A stretch of 64,000 nt of DNA, taken from NCBI GenBank assembly GCA_025093985.1, contig JACAAK010000012.1, forward strand, positions 1,736,001-1,800,000. Direction: 5' to 3'. Source of the stretch: Calvatia gigantea (taxonomy: Eukaryota > Basidiomycota > Agaricomycetes > Agaricales > Lycoperdaceae). Each line of letters starts with the position of its first letter. The first letter of the stretch is position 1. The notes beneath the pieces are model-generated. The model had not been told where the DNA came from. It was given only the letters and a program-made list of their open reading frames with translations, and made no database searches. This document shows, in pieces, positions 1-11,837 of the stretch. The position numbers and the translations under genes were made by a program.

Positions 1-663
1 TCATTGGAATTGCGTGTCTGGTCTCCAGCCTCGCCGCAGGGCTCGCCATCATGTGGCTCGCACTTGATGCGTACATTATACTGGAGTTATTGGTTGGGAC
101 CATGTTTGTGGAGAAGAATAGTTGGGTGGTAATAGAAGATTCATGCCACTGGAGGTTATCACTCCTACCGGTGGCTGCAATCCCAGGATGCCACCTTCGA
201 TGAAGCCTCAGAGTGGGGCCCACGCCAGCTTATTCCTCAGTGGGACCGCGCGGAACCCAAGCCGAGTGCACCAGGAACTTCACCACACCCTTACGCAGCC
301 ACGCTAATTGACCTACGGACGGGCGTGTTGACAAGGGTTGCCGTGACGAGTCGACCGAACAACATGGTCATCCTTGCGGTGCATGGAAGCGGTGTTACAT
401 GTATGTTGCTGGACAGGGATGATAAGAAGGTAGCGTCGACCGTCGCAGTGAAGGTTGGGATGGCGAACCTACCGCCTTTCGTACTTGCCCAAGCCGAGGA
501 ATCAGGCACGGTATACGTCGGAGGAGGTGTTTTTAGGGAGCCACCGCGTTTGCGTGGTATTCTCCACAAGCCCCCAACAGCGAACGCTCCAATCAGCACC
601 AGAACTCACGACATCGAGAAGCATGGCGAGAGCTCTGGCTCACCCAACCGTACTATGTCGTAA
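1..663 (+). pseudogene. HET-like membrane protein, copy 1 (3' fragment, frameshifted)
   Basis: This is the C-terminal third of the array protein. It opens inside a transmembrane segment (IACLVSS, then WLALDAYIILELLVGTMF, positions 3-110) and ends with the tail HGESSGSPNRTMS before a TAA at 661-663. Compared with copy 3 there is one extra base between about 140 and 175, so the membrane segment and the tail are in different frames. The tail domain (TRVAVTSRPNN onward, 328-660) is well conserved among copies and has no motif I recognise. The upstream part lies outside the window, so it cannot be said whether the rest of the gene is intact. Confidence 0.8.
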
Positions 664-3298
664 TACACAATGTCATCGATTCATCTAGGGACCTAAAACA
701 CACTCATTACTATTATCCCCTCTCCTTGTTTTTCTTTATCGCTCGTTGATTATGTGCTACTTATTTTACCTGACGCCCACTCTGACTTCTTCTGTCCGCG
801 ATGTTGTACACTACAAGGTTAAAACACCGTAATTTCCCCAGGCCCGATGGAACGAAAGCATTGCCCCGTGCAGACGCAAAACCGTCCCTCAAAGAAAGAA
901 GGGGATTAGTTGATGTGATGTCGAATGCCAAACCGTGACCAAGGAGCCAAAATACATCAAGAACTCCCGCGTATGCTTAAAGGCGGGGAAAATCCCTGTC
1001 AAATGGCCATCAGTCAGGATCACAACATTACACGTTAATTTGCGACACTCAAGGTGTTTCTCTTTACCACTCAACAAGATATTCACGAAGATGCCCCGCT
1101 CTGAAACTACAACCAGAAGGCAGCCTTTTAGTATACAGCCACGACTCCTCCAACTATCCATCCTAGAACGACTAATCGCCCTGGAATGGGACAGTGTTAC
1201 TATTTTTCGCCTTCTCCGAGTGATTCCCTACAGGTCCTGACATGAGTGAACGAAGCGAGTGAGGCTTGAGTGGCTCACCAGGGGACATCGATAATGGTAC
1301 TTAAGTGCTCTCAGTGGTCCGCTTTGGGCAAAGGTGGAAAAAGAGTAGAGTCGTAGGTCTGGTGAGAAGGGTATCTATACACTACATCGAGTCGCGGGGG
1401 AAATAAAAAGAAAGAGAAATTAAGCTTAAGTCTGGCCAGTAGTGTCCTTTTTCGAGAGGTGGAGCCTCCATAAGTCACATAGTGTGATGCCTGTGACACA
1501 TCATGTATGCCACAAGGGAATCTAACGGAATGCACCTCGCTTCTGATGTTGCTACGTAGCTGGCTCATCCACCATGATTGCATGATTCCGATAGACCTTT
1601 CCCCAGCTCTAAGGAGCGTTCTTCCTCCGTTGAATTGGACCGATCCTTTACAACTTTGGGCTGGAGATTTGCCAGTCTACCTCCAATAGGCCTGAAATGG
1701 CCACCCATGGGCCCGGATTGGCTTGGAGATGACTGGGACAGCGGGTGACTTTTTGCTCAGCGTAGTTTCTCCAACATTTGGGGCTTACGGACCTTGATTT
1801 TGGGATTACCGTTATGAATGTTGTGAGCACATTCCAATAGTGTGGTGTATGCCATGTCACAAGTCTCCCCCCGAGGTGATCGACTTTCTCCAGCTCAACC
1901 CCTACACAATGAAAGTGGTGCTGTCTCCATTCTTCCCTCTAGGTATTATTACTTGTAGTATCCCCATCCCCCCGGTTTATCACCCTCCAAACATCCGAGG
2001 ACTGTCCTACCTGAAAATTCTATTTTGCACCGAGCCAACTATTCCACCATCAGGTTAGAAATACAGAGTTCAGAGTTCATCACTGATTCATCATCATCAT
2101 CGATCATCACCGACCCTTACTCCTATCATTATGATGCCAAAAATGTCTCAAGAGAAGAAAGCCTCTTCGTCAGGACAATGACAGAAAGCCGGTGACCGTC
2201 ATGGTCATCTTCCAACAGCTCAGACCTGTATCTCGGACCTGGACATATGCTCTTTTCTGCACCAGCACCTTCGTGGTAGAGTCCTCACTGGTGCTGCCGT
2301 GATAGGATACCACACCAGTCAGTGTCTCGATCCCCAAATTTCGTCCTGAAAACCTCGTCCTCCGAGGATCCAGTGATCGCAATCTATCAAAAGACTCACA
2401 GCATGTGTAGGCATATTTCAAGACCAGGAAGTAAACTATTTTGATTTGATTGTTGGAACTCCCTATTTGTGACAGGAATGGCACTGGCGTAACCCACGGG
2501 TCGTGGGGGCAGCGAGAATCGAAGAACTGGGCTTGAGAACTGAAGAGATGAATTTGGAAAGTAGCTGGTTGTGGATGGACAGATTAACGATTCCTTGCAC
2601 TGTGCCCGACATGGTTTTGGGCAGATGATGTAAGACTCTTCCGTTTATTCTTTACCTCGACATATTTGCGATAACTCCGAGAAAGTAGATTGCAAAAGTA
2701 GCCAGCTGGCTTAACGCCTCGTAGCCTCAGGCCTCTTGGACGGGGACCAAACCTTTTTTTCTCCCCAATACAGATACATGACCCCGCATCACGAGTCCAA
2801 GATATGCACATGCTGGAAGGGACAGGTCCTACCAGACAAGTTTACACACCAAGGGGAACCCCACGGCCACTTCTTTTTGGATATTGCCCAACGTTGACAG
2901 CAGGCAAAAAAAATCCCATCGAGTCACCATCGCCCCCGGAGTCCAGACTGGCAGATTTCAACAGGAAAAGCGAGACTTCGATTTGATCTGGGCAAACTTG
3001 ACGGGGGCGACAAAAAAACACATTGCCCTTGTTCGACCTTGTATCTATGACTACGTTCTTCTGACCTTTGGCGTTTCAACATTATGAGCTTTCTAGCACG
3101 AGGGCTTCTCCCCGCGCTGCCATCGATAGGTGTGGTGCATAAGAAGCTCGGTTGGCAATGCCATAACAGGTAGCAGTTCTTTGGACTCCCCCCCCTCCCA
3201 CCCAGGTACCGCCGCAGGTGAGTTCCCCATTCCTATTTACCGTTTTCTTTTTGTGGCAACGCAACTTATGTTGTTATAGATTACCGACCTACCCTGCT
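664..3298. other. Spacer between array copies 1 and 2
   Basis: No convincing gene. The first part (about 700-1060) is the 3' flank shared by all copies. The part from about 1560 onward aligns with 6030-7674 upstream of copy 3, including a block at 2640-3298 just before the start codon, so it likely carries the copy 2 promoter and 5' UTR. Between lies 1060-1560, where I see no repeat or coding signal. Confidence 0.6.
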
Positions 3299-5602
3299 AT
3301 GGGCATTGCAAAGTCCTGGCGCTTCTTTACAAGTCACGTCCGACCCGGACGCCTTTTCCAAGAAGAACCAGGCGTCAAGGGACCTCTCTGGTTCGGTCGT
3401 AAACCGGACAGCTCACTCCATGTCTTTGCCAACCTCCTCCGTCTCTTTTGTGCCATATTTCTTGCCCCAATTTATGCCTTCATTCCCCATACCAAGCGAT
3501 CCGAGAGTGAATTCGTGAAACGGATCTTGTGGGGGATCGAATGGGCGAAGACCCCGGATGCTGTCCTGTTAGAGGCTCCAGGCTCATTTCTTCCGGAAAA
3601 GGGGCGACTAATAGTCAAAAGCCTCGCGTGGCCAGTACGCTGTCACTGGGTATAAACCCAAGTGGCTGCTGGAAGTGGAATTCCGTGGCTCGGAGATTGT
3701 ATCGCAGACGCAGGTGAAATACGAGTTGGAGAGGACCAAGGAGGGGGCCCCGGAACGAAGCCCAAGTTTCTTCCGTCGCGAAGGCTCTGCGAAAGCGGAT
3801 CGAGAAACTCGGGTATATGGCGATCAGTTACGCGATGGAGAGTGCGGAGGAGCTCTTCTTCGAATCGGAGGATGAGCTTTACCTCCAGCCGGAGATCACC
3901 CCAGGCGGAAGGCGGAAATATAGCCTTCAAAACCGCAAGAAGATCTCGCAAAAAGTCTTGGATGAGTACGCTCGAGCTCGCATAACTACGGATGGGAAGG
4001 GCGATAGTATCGAGTTCATATGGCTAGACGAGTATTGCCTCTCCGATCAGGGGGCCACAGAAGAGGAAGAGATCCACCGCCAGAGGGACGCCGAGGTCGG
4101 GCAGCTGGCCGATATCTTTCGTGGAGCTAAACAAGTCGTGGTATTCTGCCACATCGAGGACTGTGACCACACCGACGTTGACTGCCCCTGGGCTAACCGG
4201 CTCTTCACTTTGGGTGAAATTTTGTATACCCCCGAAGTTCTTCGAATGACAAGGACGAGGGAGTTTGATTCTGGTGAGAAACTCGCCAGCTACCTTATCA
4301 CCCTCTCTGGTCAGCGATTCCGAGGTGAAATGCAGACCTACGCCGCGAAGGCGAAGATGTGGCACCTATACAACATCATGCAACACGCCACGAACTCTGG
4401 TGCTGTCACTTGGCAATCTGCGATCCATTCTCTCGTTGTCGAAGCCATCCGGAGGGATGAAGCAGACAATTACCACACGCACGATCTCATTGGGAAGGCG
4501 TTAAATGGGCTACTTCCACGCAGGTCTCAATTAGAGGACTTGCAAGGTGTCAACGGGTGGGCAGATTTGGCATGGCTGTTGGAGCTTAACCAAGGATATT
4601 ATAATGCCGCTCTTCTTTCAGCCGTTTGCAAAATTGCTGATCCTGACGTAAAGGAGTACCGGTGGTGGGGGAAACCGATCGCACCAGAAGAAGGGTCTGA
4701 GAGGCTTCGAGCCCCTCGTTACGGCCATTCCCGTCAAACTTCGTGAAGACTCCGACCAGCCCGCACAACCTGCATTGTCGATCATTGGCCCTAAATCCAT
4801 CGCCCTTGAGCATTGGCTTCTGCGAGATTCTGCAGGTCTGTATCGCAACCCCGAGGTGAAGAGCCTAAAAATATGGGCACTCTGCTCGCTCATTGTCCTC
4901 GTTATCGCTGGGATTGCGAGTCTGTTCGCCAGACCCGTCGTGGGGATCGCCATCCTCTGGTCGACATTTGAAACTTACGTTATACTGGAGCTATTGGTTG
5001 GGACCATGTTCGTGGAGAAGGATAGTTGGGTTGTAGTGGAAGATTATACCACTGAGGGTTACGACCCCTACCGATGGGTGCAATCCCAGGATGCCGCTTT
5101 TGGTGACGCCTCAGAGTGGGGCCTACGCCAGCTTACTCCTCAGTGGGACCGCGCGGAACCCAAGCCGAGTGCACCAGGAAATCCACCACACCCTTACGCA
5201 GTCACGCTGATTGACCTACGGACGCGCGCGTCGACAAGGGTTGCTGTGACGAGTCGACCAAATAACATGGTGATTCTTGCGGTGCATGGAAGCGGTATCA
5301 CATGTATGTTATTGGACAGGGATGATAAAAAACTAGCGTCGACCGTCGCAGTGAAGGTTGGAATGGCGAACCTACCGCCCTTCATACTTGCCCAAGCGAA
5401 GGACTCGGGCACGGTATACGTCGGAGGAGGTGTTTTCAGGGGACCATCGCGTTCGCGTGGTATTCTCCACAAGCTCACAAACGCTACCTACGCAGCAATT
5501 AGCCCCGCAAGTCATGATGTGGAAAAGCATGGCGAGAGCTCTGGCTCACCCAACCGTACTATGGCCTCTCCCCTTAATACTCCCCTATCACTCGTTGATT
5601 GA
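3299..5602 (+). pseudogene. HET-like membrane protein, copy 2 (three +1 frameshifts)
   Basis: Start chosen at the ATG of MGIAKSW, shared with copy 3. Order of parts: an N-terminal hydrophobic segment (FANLLRLFCAIFLAPIYAF), a charged linker, a HET-like domain, two hydrophobic segments near 4870-5010 and the array-specific tail. The HET-like signature is MAISYAMES, then FIWLDEYCLSD, then QLADIFRGAKQVVVF, matching the usual HET pattern of (A/L)SY, IWIDxxCI and a later A-x-x-V. Against copy 3 it carries net +1 shifts near 3600-3620, 3750-3765 and 4710, so no single frame spans it. HET domains in fungi act in allorecognition and cell death; here function is inferred only from the motif. Copy 2 is either a pseudogene or carries sequence errors. 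Confidence 0.75.
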
Positions 5603-7674
5603 TCGTGGACTCAATTTCGTTATTCCCATCCTTCGTTTTTGTGCTACTTGTTTTATCTGGCGCCCACCCTGACTGGTCAGTAGCCTCTTCTGACGCTTGA
5701 AATTACTTTTTCTGTTCGCGATATTGTATATTACAAGGCAAAATAACACCGCTATTTCCCCAAGCTCCGTGGAACGAAGCCATTTGCCCTGTGCATATGC
5801 AAAGGCTTTCTCGGACCCTGGATTCTGTCACCAGCTATAGCCGACATTCCATTTCGTTTACAATTTCTGTAAATGACGTGTTATCTCCTTCACCACCACC
5901 TGTACCTTCGTCGCAACTCACTATCAGATAAAATACCACCTTGTCCTCCTTTGCGGTCAGAGCCACCTAACCTAGAACTGAACAGTCACCTTGATCTGTT
6001 GTTCAATTGCCACTTAGACCAACTCATCCATGCTTCCCATGGACCTTTTCCCGGCTCTAAATGGCGTTCTTCCTCCATTGGCTTGGGCCGACCCTCCACA
6101 TTGTTGGACTGGATATTTGCCAGCCTACCTCCAATAGGCCCGGAGAGACCATCCACCGGCCCAGGTTGGCTTGTAAGTAACTAGGACAGCAGGTGACTTT
6201 TGTTTAGCATAGTAGTGTTGGAATAATATAGACTTACAGTCATGTATACTTACCCGGTAGACTTTGATCCGTCATCATGTGACCCACTACTCCTTGTTCG
6301 CCTCATGCACCCCCATTCTTGTTCCATGTTGACTGAGGGTAAGTTCACACTCCACTATACTTCAGACTCACATATTAATGATACCTGTAGTCATCTATGG
6401 GTAATTACTATAATATAGTCTTGTTCCACGTCGACTGAGGTCATTTATAGCCACTGCATACCCCTCTCATTCCTTTAAGTAGCCTCTCCAAAACTTGGGG
6501 CTCAAGCGCTCATGGATGTTGATTTTGATGTTACTGTATTGTACCCAATATTCGGCTAGATCCATCTTTCGGACACCTTGAATTATCTCATTCGTTTCTT
6601 ACCCGTTCTACGTCCAAATTTGCAGGGACACGCCCACATGATATTCCAAGTGTTTTGGAGAGGTGAGGTTAGGTTTTCAGTGAGATTAAAAAATGGCTCT
6701 CTGTCACATCTGCTGAGTCAGGCTGCGTCGGAGCTCACTCATTCATCAATCGATCACTGATGGAGGCTAATGTCAGGTCGTCCTGCCCTGACGAAGGGAC
6801 TTGCCGGGCGGTGTTCAACTTGGGGATGTGACACCTACGTGACTGGCCGAGGGGAGGGCGGATGAAGTATGGAAGACTTTTCGTTCGTTCTTTACCTTGA
6901 CACAATTGCGATTCATTGTGCTTTTTTCATTCCTGGCTTGGAATCGGACGCCTTTCAGTCAGCTAAATTTATCATGGACGTGAATCCTCCTAGTCTATCC
7001 CCCTCACCTCAACTGTTCAACGGTTTCACTTCAAGACCTTTAATAGCTTTTCGAATCGATACCGCAAGACCAACGGAACATCACAGATCTGGAGGAAATA
7101 GATTGCAAAACAGCCAAGTGGCTTAACACCTCGTAGCCTCAGGCCTCAGGGAGGGGGACTAAATTTTTTCTTTCTCAATACAGGTATATACTCCCACACC
7201 ACGAGCCCAAGGTATGCACATCCTGGAAGAGCTCCACTAGACAGGTTTACGCACTAAGGGGAACATCCCGATCAGCACTTCCAGACGTCGATAAGTAATG
7301 GACACCAAAAACCCCCCATCGAGTCATCACCAGCCCCGGTGTTCGGACTAGCCGGATTTCAATGGAAAAAGCGGCCAAGCTTGATGGGGCGTAAAAACTT
7401 ATTGTTTTACTCGACCCTGCAGCTGTATCTATGACAACGCTCTTTTGCCATTAGGGGTTTACTGTATGAGCTTTCTGGCACAAGCCCTTCTCCCCCTACT
7501 ACCGCCCATAGGTGAGGTGCATAAAAAGCTCAGTCGCACAATGCCACAAACAGGTATCAGCTATCTCAACTCTTCCTCACTCATCTACGGCTGAAGGTGA
7601 AATTTCCATCCCTTGTACTGTTTCCTGTGTGGCAACGTGGCTTATCTGTTATAGATCACCTAACCTATCTGGCC
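5603..7674. other. Spacer between array copies 2 and 3
   Basis: Homologous to the spacer before copy 2 but diverged by many small indels. The copy 2 3' flank occupies about 5603-5860. Pyrimidine-rich, gene-free sequence follows, and the presumptive promoter and 5' UTR of copy 3 lie at about 6870-7674. A pyrimidine-rich stretch ending in ttatag at about 7650 could be an acceptor of a 5' UTR intron. No separate gene is visible. Confidence 0.55.
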
Positions 7675-9834
7675 ATGGGCATTGCCAAGTCCTGGCGCAC
7701 CTTCACAAGTCACGTCCAACCCCGACGCCTTTTCCAAGAAGACACAGGCGTCAAGGGACCTCTCTGGTTCGGTCGTAAACCGGACAGCCCACTCCATGTC
7801 TTTGCCAACCTCCTCCGTCTCTTTTGTGCCATTTTTTTTGCCCCGATATACATACTCATTCCCCATACCAAGAGATCCGAGACTGACGTCGTGAAACGGA
7901 TCTTATGGATGATCGAATGGGCGAGGACCCCGGATGCTGTTCTATTACAGGCTCCAGGGTCACTTCTTCCAGAAGAGGGACAACTTAGGACAGCCTCGCG
8001 TGGCCAGTACGCTGTCACTGGGTATAAACCCAAGTGGCTGCTGGAAGTAGAATTTCGTGGCCCGGAGATTGTATCGCAGGCGCAGGTGAAGCACGAGCGG
8101 GAGAGGGAGAAGACCAAGGAGGGCGCTCCGAGGGAACCCCAAGTTTCTTCCGCTGCGAAGGCTCTGCGAAAGCGGATCGAGAAACTCGGGTTTACGGCGA
8201 TCAGTTACGCAACGGAGAGCGCGGAGGAACTCCTCTTCAAATCAGAGGATGAGCTTTACCCCCAGCCAGAGATCACCCCAGGCGGAAGGCGGAAATATAG
8301 CCTTCAAAACCGCAAGAAGATCTCGCAAAAAGTCTTGGATGAGTATGCTCAGGCTTGAGCAACTATGGATGAGAAGGGCGATGGTATCGAGTTCATCTGG
8401 CTGGATGAGTATTGCCTCTCCGACCAGGGGGTCACGGATGGGGAAGAGATCCGCCGCCAGAGGGACATCGAGGTCGGGCAGCTGGCCGATATCTTTCGTG
8501 GAGCTAAACAAGTCGTGGTATTCTGCCACATCGAGGACTGTGACCACACCGACGTTGACTGCCCCTGGGCTAACCGGCTCTTCACTTTGGGTGAAATTTT
8601 GTATACCCCCGAAGTTCTTCGAATGACAAGGACGAGGGAGTTTGATTCTGGTGAGAAACTCGCCAGCTACCTTATCACCCTCTCTGGTCAGCGATTCCGA
8701 GGTGAAATGCAGACCTACGCCGCGAAGGCGAAGATGTGGCACCTCTACAACATCATGCAACACACTACAAACTCCGGTTCTGTCACTTGGCAATCTGCGA
8801 TCCATTCTCTCGTTGTCGAAGCCATCCGAAGGGACGAGGCAGAGAATTACCACACACATAACCTCATTGGGAAGGCGTTAAATGGGCTACTTCCACGCAG
8901 GTCTCAATTAGAGGACTTGCAAGGTGTCAACGGGTGGGCAGATTTGGCATGGCTGTTGGAGCTTAACCAAGGATATTATAATGCTGCTCTTCTTTCAGCC
9001 GTTTGCAAAATTGCTGATCCCGACGTGGAGGAGTACCGGTGGTGGGGGAAACCGATCGCACCAGAAGAAGGGTCTGAGAGACTGGAGGCCCTTGTAACGG
9101 CCATTCCCGTCAATCTTCGCAAAGGCTTCAACCAGCCTGCACAACCCGCATTGTCGATCATCGGCCCTAAATCCATCGCCATTGAGCATTGGCTCCAGCG
9201 CGATTCTGCCGGCCTGTACCGCAACCCGGAGATGAAGAGCTTGAAACAGTGGGCATTCTGGTCGTTCTTTCTCTTCTTCTTTATTGGGATTGCGTGTCTG
9301 CCAGCCCCCAGCTTCGTCGCGGGGTTCGCCATCATCTGGCTGGCACTTGAAGCTTACATTATACTGGAGTTATTAGTTGGAACCATGTTTGTGGAGAAGG
9401 ATAGTTGGGTTGTAATGGAAGACTATATTACAGGGGGTTACGACCCCTACCGGTGGGTGCAATCCCAGGATGCCACCTTTGATGAAGCCTCAGAGTGGGG
9501 CCCACGCCAGCTTATTCCTCAGTGGGATCGTGCGCAGCTTGTCCCGAGTGCGCCAGGAAATCCACCGCACCCCTACGCAGCCACACTAATCGACCTACAG
9601 ACGGGCGTGTTGACAAGGGTTGCCGTGACGAGTCGACCGAACAACATTGTGATCCTTGCGGTGCACGGAAGCGGTGTTACATGTATGTTGTTGGACAGAG
9701 ATGATAAGAAAGTAGCGTCGACCGTCGCAGTGAAAGTTGGAATGGCGAACCTACCGCCTTTCGTACTTGCCCAGGCCGAGGAATCAGGCACGGTATATAT
9801 CGGGGGAGGTGTTTTTAGGAAACCGCCACATTAG
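7675..9834 (+). pseudogene. HET-like membrane protein, copy 3 (one in-frame TGA)
   Basis: The best preserved copy: one frame runs from the ATG at 7675 to a TAG at 9832-9834, broken only by a TGA at 8356-8358 where copy 2 has CGC. The encoded parts are an N-terminal hydrophobic segment (LLRLFCAIFFAPIYILI, about residues 44-60), a HET-like domain (FTAISYATES; FIWLDEYCLSD; QLADIFRGAKQVVVF), two membrane segments (WSFFLFFFIGIACL and FAIIWLALEAYIILELLVG) and the array-specific tail. An ATG lies 6 nt after the stop (8365), so the HET core plus C-terminus could be made as a separate product. The tail ends early compared with copies 1 and 2. Membrane topology and any role in allorecognition are inference. 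Confidence 0.75.
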
Positions 9835-10105
9835 ATAATCAGGGATATTGGGAGGCAAAAGAGTGAGGTTACATCATCGTTATGCTACTGTATTTATATC
9901 TATCAGGACGATGGAAACATGACCAAGAAACGTCTAGTAGTTAGTGGGACCCACAAATGGACAATGGTCATTTTTTCAACCGTCCACAGGAACCACGGAT
10001 TCCAACACCCCCAACAACAAATGCTCATACCCATGCTTCAATTACCGCTGGGACTCACGATATCAAGAAGCATGGTGAGAGCTCTGGCTCACCCAACATA
10101 ATGCA
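9835..10105 (+). pseudogene. Detached tail exon of HET-like copy 3
   Basis: About 150 bp after the copy 3 stop, sequence at about 9985-10098 again matches the 3' coding end of copies 1 and 2 (THDIKKHGESSGSPN, then a stop). The intervening piece ends in ccacag just before the homology, like a 3' splice site. It is either an intron gained or lost in one copy, or an insertion that cut off the original C-terminus. Confidence 0.5.
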
Positions 10106-11255
10106 CAACGTCAACTAGGGACCTCACACACACTCATTACTAATATTCGCTCTCATTGTTATTTCTTTTATCACTCATTGATTGTCCTTGGACTGACTCG
10201 TTGCTCCCACTTTCGTTTTTGCGCCACTTACTTTGTCTGACGCTCACTCTGACCTCTTCTGTTTGCGATGTTGTACACTACAGGGTTAAATAATACCTTA
10301 ATTTCCCCAGGCTCGATGGAACGAAGCCATTGCCCTGTGCATGCGCAAAAACCGTCCCCCAAAGCAAGAAGAGGACCAGCTGGCGTGATGCCAGGTGTCG
10401 AGCTGTGCTCAAAGAGCTAAAATACATCAAGGGCTCCTGCGTATGCCCAAAGGTGGAAAAAATACCTGTCAAATGATCATCAGTCGAGATCGTAAAATCA
10501 AACGTCAACCCTCGACACTCTAGGTGCGTCGTCGATCATTCATCCCGTTCATCAAATGTATTGACAACGCGTGTTTAGCAGCAGCAGCCTTTGAAACAAT
10601 AACTCATCAGGAAAATTTTGGATGTATTTTTGCTTCATCTAAAAAAATATCGTTGTTTTCCCATGTCCAGTGCGGCGATATGACGTTCCAGCCTCAATAA
10701 TAGATGTGCTCTTATGCGTCAACTGCACCCTCACCGATCCTCAGTCGAGGTTCCTGTTTTAGCTCCAGGAAGCAGGGGTTGTGGATAGCTAGGTCAACAA
10801 GTCGTGGGACATAACACATGAGCAGGACGAAGCCTACTGGTAGTCTAATTGAGACGATGTGCACGACACCAGTGCATGGAGCGTTTAATAGCTCCAGTCC
10901 TATCAAGCACCGCAACGGGACCACGGCGGAGATATCTGAATCTAAGGTCGAGTTCGCCAGCATAATCTCCACTTCATTTGAGTCAATTGACGATGTAGAC
11001 ATCGTGTCCCAATCCATAGGATGTTCTGATGCTTTCGCGGAGACAAGCCTTGGCACCTTTTCTCTGTCCCCCCAAGATCCACACTGTATCGATCTGTACC
11101 TAACAACGCCCCCTGGAGAATTATTCGAGACTTCGATCCTTAAGCCAATGAACCCATTGCTACTACCTGGTTACTGCTATGTTTCCTTCTCTTTCCTTTC
11201 GCTTGTCTTTCTCCTTCAGAGGCAGACACTGTCTCGACCTCTCTGATCGATCACC
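10106..11255. other. Gene-free or uncertain segment
   Basis: The first 400 bp are the 3' flank shared by the array copies. From 10712 to 11246 open frames exist on both strands. Neither has a family motif or a clear splice structure, so no gene is called. The plus-strand frame 10818-11246 ends in a hydrophobic stretch and could be an exon of an unrecognised gene. Confidence 0.4.
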
Positions 11256-11837
11256 TTAGAACGACCAATCACCTTGAACAGATGTCCTGCCACCATTCCT
11301 CAATGCCTTAGGGTTCTTCGCCGGCTGGGCTGGGCTGTTTGCTTGCTCGCGTATTACCTTCACCGGCTTGAACACAGCCTTCAGCCGCTCGAACAGGCCC
11401 TTCCATGACTTAAGCTGGCTTTCCTCCGGCTCAGAGGGGCCTCCCTGCTCGACTGGGTTTGTTTGATTTACCACGGTGCTGGGCCGAACTGGCTCGGACT
11501 CTCCCTCAGTAGGTGCGGGGTCACCATCCGCAGGCTCGGGTTGGTTTGTTGGCGGCTGGGATCCGTCAGTCGCTGCTGGTTGAGTTTGTCCACTTGTCCC
11601 TGCTCCGATCCTCTTTCTGCTGGCCCAGAGATCTTTTGAATGCTTGGAGTTACTTGCGAACTCAGATTGTTCGGCGGGCCCGGCGGGTTTCCAATGCTCG
11701 AGGTGGCGCGGACCTGCGTGGCTGGCCGAAGGCCATGCGACGGCAAGGCATGTAGCAATGAGGACAATGGCTGAGCGAGATGGTAAGGATTGTGTGTGGA
11801 TGCTTTACAGAGCGGGTTCCTTACCTATTTCCAACAT
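11256..11837 (-). CDS. Small secreted proline-rich protein (two exons)
   Basis: Start at the ATG at 11837-11835. The first coding exon is only 13 nt and is followed by a 54-nt intron (11771-11824, gtaagg...ctcag), then a long exon 11256-11770. The spliced product is 175 aa. It begins MLEIAIVLIATCLAVAWPS, a typical signal peptide with likely cleavage after SASHA, and continues as a Pro/Glu/Gln/Ser-rich disordered chain with a lysine-rich amphipathic patch (WKGLFERLKAVFKPVKV). No cysteine pairs and no known domain are visible. Without the intron the two parts lie in different frames, so the splice call is what reveals the signal peptide. It is probably extracellular or wall-associated. A candidate effector-like role would be pure inference. 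Confidence 0.65.

Larger units (their letters stand above)
1..10510 (+). repeat. Tandem array of three HET-like gene units
   Basis: Three head-to-tail copies of one gene and its flanks lie here: a 3' fragment ending at 663, a copy at 3299-5602 and a copy at 7675-9834. Matching points fall 4897 bp (337 to 5234) and 4384 bp (5234 to 9618) apart. The similarity runs past the coding parts. The 3' flanks near 799, 5722 and 10266 all carry a conserved block that begins with a near-identical cgatgttgtacactac and continues into aatttcccca. The 5' flanks at about 1560-3298 and 6030-7674 also align. All copies point the same way, as expected from unequal crossing-over. The array probably continues left of the window. 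Confidence 0.9.

Noticed and set aside
8242..8859. 205-residue open frame antisense to HET copy 3
   Set aside because: It mirrors the coding strand exactly, appears in the same way in copy 2, and has no motif. Shadow of the sense gene.
10818..11246. 142-residue open frame, plus strand
   Set aside because: No family motif, no intron structure, and a competing open frame on the other strand. Left as uncertain.
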